Both the position numbers and the translations under genes were made by a program. Shown here in pieces: positions 1 through 6,439 of a stretch of DNA of 11,068 nt. The notes under the pieces were generated by a model. It searched no databases, was not told where the DNA came from, and saw only the letters and a program-made list of their open reading frames with translations. Each line of letters starts with the position of its first letter. The first letter of the stretch is position 1. The DNA comes from Candidatus Sulfopaludibacter sp. SbA3 (lineage in GTDB: Bacteria; Acidobacteriota; Terriglobia; 20CM-2-55-15), in NCBI GenBank assembly GCA_945861845.1, contig CAMAWS010000060.1, positions 1-11,068 on the forward strand. The letters run 5' to 3'.

Positions 1-1074
1 GCCCAGCGCATCAAGAGAGGTCCGATCCCGGTGGATGAATCGCTGGGGATTGCCGCGCAGATGGCCGACGCGCTGGAGGCGGCGCACGAAAAAGGAGTCA
101 TCCATCGGGATTTGAAGCCGGCGAATGTGAAGGTGACGCCGGAAGGGAAAGTAAAGGTGCTGGATTTCGGACTGGCGAAGGCGTTCGAGGTGGAACCATC
201 GAATGCGAGTCTTTCGCAATCTCCAACATTGAGCCTGGCGGCGACGAATGCGGGAGTGATTTTGGGAACGGCGGCATACATGAGTCCGGAGCAGGCGAGA
301 GGAAAAGAGGTCGACAGACGAACCGACATCTTCGCGTTCGGCGCATTGCTGTACGAGATGCTGACCGGCCGCGCGGCGTTCGAAGGCGAAGACGTGCCGG
401 ACATTCTGGGTGCGGTATTGAAGAGCGAACCGGACTGGACGCGGCTGCCATCGGAGGTACCGTCCTCGATTCGCAGGCTGCTGCGCCTCTGCCTGCAGAA
501 AGACGTGAAGAAGCGGCGGCAAACCGCGACGGATGTGCGGATCGACATCAGAGAAGCGGGAACGGATACAGAAAGAACGATTGCCATCGTATCCACACGG
601 AGCGCACACCTGCCATGGATTGCGTTCGCCGCGGCGTTGCTCGCGGCTCTGGTGCTTTCCATTCCCACGGTGCGTTATTTGCGGCAGACGCCGCCGCCCG
701 AGATGCGCGTCGAGATCAACACCCCCGCAACCGCCGATCCCCTATCCCTCGCCCTGTCCCCCCGACGGACGCCAGATCGTCTTCGTGGCATCCGGCGACG
801 GCGCCTCCCGCCTCTGGCTGCGGTCCCTGGCGTCAACCACCGCACAGCCGCTGGCCGGAACCGAGGGTGCGGTCTATCCCTTCTGGTCGCCCGACAGCCG
901 CTCGGTCGGCTTCTTCGCCGACGGCAAGCTGAAGCGGCTCGACATCGGCGGCGGCGCGCCGCAAACATTGGCAACGGCCTTTCCCTGCGGCGGGACCTGG
1001 AACGCGGACGGCGTCATTCTGTTCACGACCACCACAGTAGGTCCACTGTTCCGCGTGCCGGCCACGGGAGGTGA
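1..1074 (+). CDS. Ser/Thr protein kinase half of frameshifted kinase-propeller gene (copy A, 5' end outside window)
   Basis: The reading frame is open from the first base, and its first codon aligns with residue 95 of the intact paralogue at 3109-5709, so the glycine loop and catalytic lysine lie upstream of the window. Visible kinase motifs are HRDLKPAN (catalytic Asp codon 109-111), DFG (163-171), and the GTAAYMSPEQ activation-segment end. A single hydrophobic helix (LPWIAFAAALLAALVLSIP) is encoded at about 610-666. It should anchor the protein with the kinase in the cytoplasm and the propeller outside. After the TM the frame matches the paralogue only to LALSP; from about 764 it reads an arginine-rich out-of-frame tail to a stop at 1072-1074. 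The kinase domain has no internal stop, so a truncated membrane kinase with a nonsense tail of about 104 residues could be made. More likely this is the front half of a recently frameshifted gene or of a gene with a base-call error. Substrate unknown. Confidence 0.85.
   Translation, partial: AQRIKRGPIPVDESLGIAAQMADALEAAHEKGVIHRDLKPANVKVTPEGKVKVLDFGLAKAFEVEPSNASLSQSPTLSLAATNAGVILGTAAYMSPEQARGKEVDRRTDIFAFGALLYEMLTGRAAFEGEDVPDILGAVLKSEPDWTRLPSEVPSSIRRLLRLCLQKDVKKRRQTATDVRIDIREAGTDTERTIAIVSTRSAHLPWIAFAAALLAALVLSIPTVRYLRQTPPPEMRVEINTPATADPLSLALSPRRTPDRLRGIRRRRLPPLAAVPGVNHRTAAGRNRGCGLSLLVARQPLGRLLRRRQAEAARHRRRRAANIGNGLSLRRDLERGRRHSVHDHHSRSTVPRAGHGR
758..763 (+). other. Frameshift site in a six-C run (copy A)
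   Basis: Copy A reads gtccccccgacgg, where copy B reads gtctcccgacgg. Copy A therefore has one base more. Removing one C from the run at 758-763 restores a continuous frame into the propeller, which stays open to 2365 with about 530 residues colinear with copy B. Candidate causes are a replication-slippage mutation, a homopolymer sequencing error, or +1 ribosomal slippage on CCC-C. The sequence alone cannot separate these, but slippage mutation or error is the simplest reading. Confidence 0.85.
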
Positions 1075-2365
1075 AGCGGTGGCCGTGACGAAGCTCGACC
1101 GGCAATCGAACCACCGGTTTCCCTCCTTCCTGCCGGATGGCCGGCAATTCCTGTTCTACGCCCGAGGGACGCCTGAGACGGGAGGGATCTACCTGGGCTC
1201 GCTCGACTCGGCCGAAACCCAAAGGCTGACCGCGGCCGATACGGCGGGCCTCTACCTGCCGTCAGGGATGGCGGGATGGCTCCTGTGGGTGCGCACGGGA
1301 GCGCTCGTGGCCCAGCGTCTGGACTTGGAAGTGAAGGCGCTCACCGGCGATCCGGTGACCCTGGCCGATCCGGTGGCCTTCGACGCTACCGCCGCGGCGA
1401 GCGCCGTGTCGGTATCGGCGTTGGGCCTCATGGCCTACCGGGAAGGCGGGGCCGACGGCCGCCAACTGGCCTGGTTCGACGGTTCCGGCAAGGCACTGGG
1501 CGCGATGGGCGCACCGGATAAAGATAATCTCACGAGCCCCCGCGTTTCGCCGGATGGCCGCCGGGTGGCCGTGTACCGCACGGTACAAGGCAACACCGAC
1601 ATCTGGCTTCTGGATGGCACGCGCACGAACCGGTTTACGTTCGATGCGGCCCTCGACCGCTATGCCAATTGGTCTCCCGACGGCCGCCGGATCGTGTTCG
1701 AATCGAACCGGAAGGGACACCGCGACCTCTATCAAAAGTCCTCCAGCGGCGCCGGGGCGGAAGAACTGCTCGTGGAATCCGCGCAGGACAAGAACCCCAC
1801 TGGCTGGTCCGCGGACGGCCGATTCATTCTCTATAACAGCGCCGACCCGCAGACGGCCCGCGACCTCTGGGTGCTGCCGATGGACGGCGATCGCAAGCCG
1901 TGGGTGTTCCTGAAGACCCGTTTCGAGGAGCGCTTTGGCCAGTTCTCCCCGGACGGGCGCTGGGTGGCTTACATGTCGAACGAATCGGGGCGGTTGGAAA
2001 TCTACATCCGGCCGTTTGCCGCGCCTGCAGCACCCGGCGGCACGGGCCAGGCGGCCAGTGGGCAGTGGCTGGTGTCCACGGCAGGTGGCATCTATCCGCT
2101 ATGGCGGCACGATGGAAAGGAACTCTACTACGTCGGTCCGAATGGCGAAATGATGGCAGCGCCGATCACGGCGACGGGAACGACGCTGCAGCCGGGCGCG
2201 CCGGTGGCGCTGTTTCCAACGCGGATCTATGGCGGCGGCGTGGACAATGGCTTGGGCCGGCAATACGACGTCACCCGCGACGGACGCTTCCTGATCAACA
2301 CGGTCCTGGACGACGGCTCCTCCCCCATCACGCTCATTCAGAACTGGAACCCGCTTGGGAAGTGA
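764..2365 (+). CDS. WD40-like (PD40/TolB-type) beta-propeller half of the frameshifted kinase gene (copy A)
   Basis: This is the downstream half of copy A, displaced by one base relative to the kinase half. It begins DGRQIVFVASGDG and contains repeated PD40 blade motifs of the form SPDGR-x-h-x-F/Y (for example WSPDGRRIVFES, FSPDGRWVAYMS). It ends in the tail NWNPLGK shared with copies B and C. In the family this domain is the presumed extracytoplasmic sensor or interaction module of a membrane kinase. The open frame extends back to an ATG at 533, but 533-763 there is only the shifted reading of the kinase/TM coding sequence. I therefore start the feature at the frameshift; no convincing independent start with a ribosome binding site follows it. 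The lack of stops over about 530 codons means the frameshift is recent, compensated, or an error. Compared with copy B it carries a few small in-frame insertions, for example around 1165-1185 and 1380-1400. Confidence 0.8.
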   Translation, partial: DGRQIVFVASGDGASRLWLRSLASTTAQPLAGTEGAVYPFWSPDSRSVGFFADGKLKRLDIGGGAPQTLATAFPCGGTWNADGVILFTTTTVGPLFRVPATGGEAVAVTKLDRQSNHRFPSFLPDGRQFLFYARGTPETGGIYLGSLDSAETQRLTAADTAGLYLPSGMAGWLLWVRTGALVAQRLDLEVKALTGDPVTLADPVAFDATAAASAVSVSALGLMAYREGGADGRQLAWFDGSGKALGAMGAPDKDNLTSPRVSPDGRRVAVYRTVQGNTDIWLLDGTRTNRFTFDAALDRYANWSPDGRRIVFESNRKGHRDLYQKSSSGAGAEELLVESAQDKNPTGWSADGRFILYNSADPQTARDLWVLPMDGDRKPWVFLKTRFEERFGQFSPDGRWVAYMSNESGRLEIYIRPFAAPAAPGGTGQAASGQWLVSTAGGIYPLWRHDGKELYYVGPNGEMMAAPITATGTTLQPGAPVALFPTRIYGGGVDNGLGRQYDVTRDGRFLINTVLDDGSSPITLIQNWNPLGK

Positions 2366-2393
2366 CGAGGGGGCTTGATAGCCGGCCGCGCCC

Positions 2394-2423
2394 GTGACAG
2401 CAGGCTTCTGCCGGGGATAGAAT
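2394..2423 (+). promoter_or_regulatory. Probable sigma70 promoter of the first toxin-antitoxin pair
   Basis: GTGACA at 2394-2399 (5 of 6 to TTGACA) and TAGAAT at 2418-2423 (5 of 6 to TATAAT) are separated by 18 bases. Transcription would begin near 2430, leaving a leader of about 28 bases. A GGAG ribosome binding site lies at 2444-2447, ten bases before the ATG at 2458. It sits in the 92-base gap after the copy A stop, so the pair need not depend on kinase transcription. Confidence 0.55.
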
Positions 2424-2457
2424 TGGCGTGAAGAAAGAACTATGGAGTCGATAACGT

Positions 2458-2700
2458 ATGAGCATCAGGATTCCGACCGAACTCGAAACGAGATTGCGCG
2501 CGCAGGCGAACGCCGAAGGTATCACTGTTGAAGCTTACATAGAACGTCTCGTCCACGCCGACGAAAGAGCAGAAGAAGAACTGACATCGCTTGCCTTGGA
2601 AGGAGTTAATTCCGGAGAAGCGGTCGAGGTCAACGCCGATTATTGGGAAGCGAAACATCGTCTACTCGATGAGCGTTTAAAAAAGACCGGAAGCCGGTGA
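2458..2700 (+). CDS. ParD-like ribbon-helix-helix antitoxin
   Basis: This 80-residue protein begins MSIRIPTELETRLRAQA. The short strand plus helix pattern is that of an Arc/MetJ/CopG ribbon-helix-helix DNA-binding domain (about residues 1-35). The acidic C-terminal part (LEGVNSGEAVEVNADYW then a basic helix) resembles the toxin-wrapping tail of ParD-type antitoxins. It should dimerise, bind its own promoter through the N-terminal strands, and neutralise the toxin encoded next. The ATG is preceded by GGAG at 2444-2447; an ATG at 2442 is in another frame. The stop overlaps the toxin start as GTGA (2697-2700), a layout typical of translationally coupled TA pairs. Its AT content is visibly higher than that of the flanking kinase genes, consistent with horizontal acquisition. 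Assignment rests on fold pattern and context, not on a database match; a RelB-like label is possible. Confidence 0.75.
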   Translation: MSIRIPTELETRLRAQANAEGITVEAYIERLVHADERAEEELTSLALEGVNSGEAVEVNADYWEAKHRLLDERLKKTGSR

Positions 2701-3026
2701 CTGTCCGTTATGTTGTTCGCCCGAAGGCAGACGAGGATCTCGACCACCAATCTTTCTATCTCGCCGAAAAAGCAAGCCCTGAAGTTGGTCACCGCTTCCT
2801 GATAGCCGCCCACGAAACGTTTGTTCTGCTTGCGGCAAACCCTGAAATGGGGTGGCGCCCTCGCCTGAAGCACCCGGATTTAGGCTCTTTGCGAACATTT
2901 CGCATTCCAGGATTCGAGCGGATACTCGTGCTCTACAGACCGAGACCTGATGGAGTCGAAATCCTTAGAGTGATACACGGCTCTCAAAATCTCAGCAAAC
3001 TCCTTCGGCCCGAGGAAATTGAATAG
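2697..3026 (+). CDS. ParE/RelE-superfamily toxin
   Basis: 109 residues from a GTG start that overlaps the antitoxin stop by three bases. The order of elements fits the ParE/RelE fold. There is an N-terminal strand (VRYVVRPKADEDL), then two helices (HQSFYLAEKASPEVGHRFLIAA and on). A beta sheet follows, with RTFRIPGFERILVLYRP and VEILRVIHGSQNL. The motif I-L-R-V-I-H-G-S-Q-N is characteristic of the ParE-type end of the sheet. ParE proteins poison DNA gyrase and RelE proteins cut ribosome-bound mRNA; the sequence pattern leans to ParE, but the target cannot be decided by eye. GGAAG at 2689-2693 could help initiation, though coupling with the upstream gene is likely. The gene ends 82 bases before the intact kinase copy. 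Confidence 0.75.
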   Translation: MTVRYVVRPKADEDLDHQSFYLAEKASPEVGHRFLIAAHETFVLLAANPEMGWRPRLKHPDLGSLRTFRIPGFERILVLYRPRPDGVEILRVIHGSQNLSKLLRPEEIE

Positions 3027-3074
3027 CGTTCTGGCCTTCCACCTTCAAATACGTACGTAGGTTTCAGAGGGCTT

Positions 3075-3083
3075 TGATAGAAT
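3075..3083 (+). promoter_or_regulatory. Possible extended -10 promoter of the intact kinase gene
   Basis: TGATAGAAT at 3075-3083 matches the extended -10 form TGnTATAAT in all but one base. No convincing -35 box lies 17 bases upstream. Transcription would start near 3090, giving a leader of about 19 bases. There is no clear Shine-Dalgarno sequence before the ATG at 3109. The self-complementary tacgtacgta at 3050-3059 lies just upstream. Confidence 0.4.
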
Positions 3084-3108
3084 CCGCTCCGCGTTTGTTC
3101 AACACGAC

Positions 3109-5709
3109 ATGATTGGAACCAAGCTCGCACACTACCAAATAACGGCGCACCTGGGATCGGGCGGGATGGGCGATGTCTATCAGGCCACCGACTCGAAGCT
3201 GGGCCGGAGCGTGGCCATCAAGTTCCTTCCCGAAGTCTTCAGTCACGACGCGGATCGCGTGGCGCGGTTCGAGCGCGAAGCGCGCTTGCTGGCGTCGTTG
3301 AATCATCCCAATATTGCGGCCATCTACGGGCTGGAGCAGTCTGCGGCTCACAACTTTCTGGTGATGGAACTCGTCCCGGGAGAGACGCTGGCCCAGCGCA
3401 TCAAGAGAGGTCCGATCCCGGTGGATGAATCGCTGGGGATTGCCGCGCAGATGGCCGACGCGCTGGAGGCGGCGCACGAGAAGGGAGTAATCCATCGGGA
3501 CCTGAAGCCGGCCAATGTGAAGGTCACACCGGAAGGGAAAGTGAAGGTGCTGGACTTCGGGCTGGCGAAGGCATTCCAGGTGGAAGCATCGAATGCGAGT
3601 CTGTCGCAATCGCCGACGCTGAGTATGGCGGCAACGAATGCGGGCGTGATTCTGGGCACGGCGGCATACATGAGTCCGGAGCAGGCGAGAGGAAAAGAGG
3701 TCGACAGACGAACCGACATCTTCGCGTTCGGCGCATTGCTGTACGAGATGCTGACCGGCCGCGCGGCGTTCGAGGGAGAAGACGTGCCGGACATTCTTGG
3801 CGCCGTGTTGAAAAGCGAACCGGACTGGACGCGGCTGCCATCGGAGGTACCGTCCTCGATTCGCAGGCTGCTGCGCCTCTGCCTGCAGAAGGACGTGAAG
3901 AAGCGGCGGCAAACAGCGACGGATGTGCGGATCGACATCGGAGAAGCGGGAACGGAAGCAGAAAGGCTCGTGGCTATCGTATCGACACGGAGCGCACGCC
4001 TGCCGTGGATTGCGTTCGCCGCGGCGGTGCTTGTGGCTGCGATGCTTGCCATTCCGGCACTGCGTTATTTGCGGCAGACGCCGCCGCCCGAGACGCGCGT
4101 CGAGATCAACACTCCCGCCACCGCGGATCCCATTTCTTTTGCCCTGTCTCCCGACGGACGCCAGATCGTTTTCGTCGCGTCCGGCGACGGCGCCTCCCGC
4201 CTCTGGCTGCGGTCCCTGGCCTCCACCGCCGCGCAGCCGCTGGCCGGAACCGAGGGCGCGGCCTCTCCCTTCTGGTCGCCCGACAGCCGGTCGGTCGGCT
4301 TCTTCGCCGATGGCAAGCTGAAGCGGCTCGACATTGGCGGCGGCAAGCCGCAAACGTTGGCAACGGCCGTCGCCCGCGGCGGGACCTGGAACGCGGACGG
4401 CGTCATTCTGTTTTCGGCAAGCACCTCAAGTCCGCTGTTCCGCGTGCCCGCCTCGGGAGGCGAAGCCGTGGCGGTGACGAAACTCGACCGGCAATCGAGC
4501 CACCGGTTTCCCTCCTTCCTGCCCGATGGCCGCCAATTCCTGTTCCTGGCGATAGGAAATCCTGAGATCTACCTGGGCTCGCTCGACTCGGCTGAAACCT
4601 GGCGGCTGACACCGGCCGACACGGCGGGCGTCTACCTGCAATCGGGATGGCTCGTGTGGGTGCGCGCGGGAACGCTCGTGGCCCAGCGGCTGGATCTGGA
4701 ACGGAAGGCGCTCACCGGGGATCCGGTGACGCTGGCCGATCCGGTGGCCGCCGTGTCGGTATCGGCAGCGGGTCTGGTGGCATATCGGGCTGGGGGGGCG
4801 AACCGGCGGCAACTGGCCTGGTTCGACCGTTCCGGCAAGGCGCTGGGCGCGATGGGCGCACCGGATGAAAATGGTCTCTCCGCCCCTCGAGTTTCGCCCG
4901 ATGGCCGCCGGGTTGCGATGGGCCGCACCGTGCAGGGCAACGCCGACATCTGGCTTCTGGACGGAACCCGCACGAGCCGGTTCACGTTCGATGCAGCCAC
5001 GGACAGGTTCCCTGTATGGTCCCCCGACGGCAGCCGGATCGTGTTCGACTCGTTGAAGGGACAGCGCGATTTTTATCAAAAGCCGTCTAGCGGCGCGGGT
5101 GCGGAGGAACTGCTCCTGGATTCCCCACAGGACAAGAAAGCCAATGACTGGTCCGCGGACGGCAAATTCCTGCTTTACGAGAGCAGGGACGCACAAACGG
5201 TCGACGACCTCTGGGCGCTGCCGATAGAGGGTGATCGCAAACCGTGGGCGTTCCTGAGGACCAGCTTCAGTGAACGGGCTGGGCAGTTCTCGCCGGACGG
5301 GCGCTGGGTGGCCTACATGGCGAACGAATCGGGACGATTCGAGATCTACATCCGGCCGTTTGCGGCGGCGGCGGCTTCCGGCGCTGCAGCCAGCCCCGCT
5401 GCCGGGCAGTGGCAGGTGTCGACGTCCGGCGGCATCTATCCGCGGGGGCGGCCCGATGGCAAGGAGCTTTACTACATCGGGCCGAATGGTGAGCTGATGG
5501 CGGCGCCGATCGCAGCCACGGCAACGACGCTGGAGCCGGGCGCGCCAGTGGCGCTGTTTCCAACGCGGATCTATGGCGGCGGCGTGGACAATGGCCAGGG
5601 TCGGCAATACGACGTCACCCGCGACGGACGATTCCTGATCAACACGGTCCTGGACGACGGCTCCTCCCCCATCACGCTCATTCAGAACTGGAACCCGCTA
5701 GGGAAGTGA
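3109..5709 (+). CDS. Membrane Ser/Thr protein kinase with C-terminal WD40-like beta-propeller (copy B, intact)
   Basis: 866 residues. The N-terminal Hanks-type kinase domain (about 9-270) has glycine loop LGSGGMGDVY (15-24), VAIK with catalytic Lys38, probable C-helix Glu57, HRDLKPAN with Asp131 and Asn136, DFG at 149-151 and an SPE in place of APE at 189-191. All catalytic residues are present, so it should be an active RD-type kinase. One hydrophobic helix (about 299-318) follows. From about 340 to the end there are repeated PD40/TolB-like blades with SPDGR motifs. The topology suggests a cytoplasmic kinase and an external propeller, which may bind a ligand, wall or partner protein; the signal and substrates are unknown. 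The start fits the family, whose N-termini typically read MIGTKLAHY. It lies between two TA pairs, 82 bases after the ParE-like gene, with its own possible promoter. Identical blocks shared with copy A point to gene conversion. Confidence 0.93.
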   Translation: MIGTKLAHYQITAHLGSGGMGDVYQATDSKLGRSVAIKFLPEVFSHDADRVARFEREARLLASLNHPNIAAIYGLEQSAAHNFLVMELVPGETLAQRIKRGPIPVDESLGIAAQMADALEAAHEKGVIHRDLKPANVKVTPEGKVKVLDFGLAKAFQVEASNASLSQSPTLSMAATNAGVILGTAAYMSPEQARGKEVDRRTDIFAFGALLYEMLTGRAAFEGEDVPDILGAVLKSEPDWTRLPSEVPSSIRRLLRLCLQKDVKKRRQTATDVRIDIGEAGTEAERLVAIVSTRSARLPWIAFAAAVLVAAMLAIPALRYLRQTPPPETRVEINTPATADPISFALSPDGRQIVFVASGDGASRLWLRSLASTAAQPLAGTEGAASPFWSPDSRSVGFFADGKLKRLDIGGGKPQTLATAVARGGTWNADGVILFSASTSSPLFRVPASGGEAVAVTKLDRQSSHRFPSFLPDGRQFLFLAIGNPEIYLGSLDSAETWRLTPADTAGVYLQSGWLVWVRAGTLVAQRLDLERKALTGDPVTLADPVAAVSVSAAGLVAYRAGGANRRQLAWFDRSGKALGAMGAPDENGLSAPRVSPDGRRVAMGRTVQGNADIWLLDGTRTSRFTFDAATDRFPVWSPDGSRIVFDSLKGQRDFYQKPSSGAGAEELLLDSPQDKKANDWSADGKFLLYESRDAQTVDDLWALPIEGDRKPWAFLRTSFSERAGQFSPDGRWVAYMANESGRFEIYIRPFAAAAASGAAASPAAGQWQVSTSGGIYPRGRPDGKELYYIGPNGELMAAPIAATATTLEPGAPVALFPTRIYGGGVDNGQGRQYDVTRDGRFLINTVLDDGSSPITLIQNWNPLGK

Positions 5710-5714
5710 CGTGT

Positions 5715-5798
5715 GGATTTCGGTGACGTTGACTGAATTCGGATTTTGCGTCAGAGCGATTTCCACGTCCATGAATTCGGTCAACGTCACCGTAATCC
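5715..5798. repeat. Long imperfect inverted repeat directly after the kinase stop
   Basis: The arms are 5715-5740 and 5773-5798, 26 bases each and complementary at 24 positions, around a 32-base loop. The core is cggtgacgttgac in the left arm, with its complement in the right arm, and each arm holds a GAATTC. It begins five bases after the copy B stop. A T5 stretch follows at 5804-5808. It could be an intrinsic terminator for the kinase, although the stem is unusually long, the loop large, and the T run offset by five bases. Alternatives are a cruciform, a scar of a small palindromic element, or an operator for the TA pair starting at 5859. Confidence 0.85.
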
Positions 5799-5843
5799 CG
5801 TGATTTTTCCGTCTCGTTCCTTCCATCCGGGGCGCTAAGATCG

Positions 5844-5849
5844 TATAGT
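5844..5849 (+). promoter_or_regulatory. Possible -10 box of the second toxin-antitoxin pair, very short leader
   Basis: TATAGT lies nine bases before the ATG at 5859, so transcription would begin almost at the start codon. The intervening attttccta contains no Shine-Dalgarno sequence. This suggests a leaderless or near-leaderless antitoxin mRNA. No good -35 box is visible, so the call is tentative. Confidence 0.35.
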
Positions 5850-5858
5850 TATTTTCCT

Positions 5859-6116
5859 ATGAAAAACACGTATAGCGTGGCGAAGGCTCAGGCAAATTTC
5901 ACGCGCATCTTGAAAGAAGCGGAGGAGCATCCGATCAGCATCACGCGGCATGACGAAACGGTGGCCTTCATTCTGTCGCGCGAACGCATGGAAGCGATTG
6001 TTGAGACCCTGGAAATCATGGCCGATCCCGCCGCGATGAAGGCCATAGCCGAACATCAATCCGGGAAAATGAAGTTCCATCCTCTTTCTATCCTGAATGA
6101 AGATCAGGCTTTCTGA
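5859..6116 (+). CDS. Phd/YefM-family antitoxin
   Basis: 85 residues beginning MKNTYSVAKAQANFTRILKE, followed by ISITRHDETVAFILSRERMEAI. This is the classic Phd/YefM arrangement: a strand and helix that set up the dimer and DNA-binding face, a second strand with the V-x-F-I-L-S core, then a helix. The C-terminal part (about 50-85) would be disordered alone and wrap the toxin. It should repress its own promoter and neutralise the toxin encoded next. No ribosome binding site is visible before the ATG, and a -10-like box sits nine bases upstream. The gene overlaps the toxin gene by 20 bases. I see no obvious defect. Confidence 0.85.
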   Translation: MKNTYSVAKAQANFTRILKEAEEHPISITRHDETVAFILSRERMEAIVETLEIMADPAAMKAIAEHQSGKMKFHPLSILNEDQAF

Positions 6117-6384
6117 ACAGGTGGCCGGTTTCGTTCGCGGTCTTGCGCCGGAGCCTCGCCGCGAGATGCGATTGGCTTTTAAGCGGTTGGCGAAGGGACA
6201 AGGAGACGTTAAGGCGTTGGAAGGAGCCTTGGCAAGTTACTGGCGTCTGCGAGTATTGAGTTACCGTGTGATCGTGTTCTACCGCGGCCCGGACCAAGTT
6301 GAATGCATTTTTGCCGAGCGCCGTTCGATCGTTTACGAGACCTTCGCGGAAGCGCTACGCGAAAGGCTCGCGGGAAATCGGTAG
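6097..6384 (+). CDS. RelE-family toxin
   Basis: 95 residues, MKIRLSEQVAGFVRGL at the N-terminus. A helical hairpin follows (PEPRREMRLAFKRLAKGQGDV), then the RelE core: ALEGALASYWRLRVLSYRVIVFYRG and a final strand with CIFAERRSIVYETF. The R-x-R and Y-R-V pattern in the sheet, plus basic residues near the C-terminus, fits ribosome-dependent mRNA interferases of the RelE/YoeB group. Pairing with a Phd/YefM antitoxin strengthens the call. The ATG at 6097 gives a 20-base overlap with the antitoxin gene; an in-frame GTG at 6121 would remove the overlap and eight residues, and neither has a good ribosome binding site. I keep ATG because the extra residues form a plausible first strand. Which mRNA site it cuts cannot be told. 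Confidence 0.82.
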   Translation: MKIRLSEQVAGFVRGLAPEPRREMRLAFKRLAKGQGDVKALEGALASYWRLRVLSYRVIVFYRGPDQVECIFAERRSIVYETFAEALRERLAGNR

Positions 6385-6412
6385 AGCCCAAACCTCCCCA
6401 AAGCGCGCATTT

Positions 6413-6439
6413 TTGACCTTATATTCACGCTCGTATAGA
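6413..6439 (+). promoter_or_regulatory. Weak promoter-like pair before the kinase remnant
   Basis: TTGACC at 6413-6418 and TATAGA at 6434-6439 have a 15-base spacer, shorter than the preferred 17. It could drive the remnant or read on into the PTS operon about 300 bases downstream. It may also be chance in this AT-richer gap. Confidence 0.25.

Noticed and set aside
533..763. N-terminal part of the +2 frame upstream of the frameshift as a real protein start
   Set aside because: These bases encode the kinase end and TM in the other frame, matching copy B closely; the +2 reading here is Cys/Arg/Pro-rich nonsense.
2382..2416. Intrinsic terminator after copy A
   Set aside because: Small GC-rich self-complementary pieces (gccggc, gcaggcttctgc) exist, but the stems are 4-6 bases and no T run follows.
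3050..3059. Perfect palindrome tacgtacgta as an operator
   Set aside because: Ten bases is too short to stand alone, and no second copy was seen near either TA promoter; mentioned only as context.
3064..4353. Long minus-strand open frame (429 codons) antisense to the kinase domain
   Set aside because: It is the complement of a strongly supported kinase gene in GC-rich DNA, is arginine/histidine/glutamine-rich, has no recognisable domain, and corresponding frames over copy A are broken differently.
4426..5607. Long minus-strand open frame antisense to the propeller
   Set aside because: It shows a low-complexity Arg/Pro/His composition typical of shadow frames and no start signals; the + strand has clear PD40 repeats.
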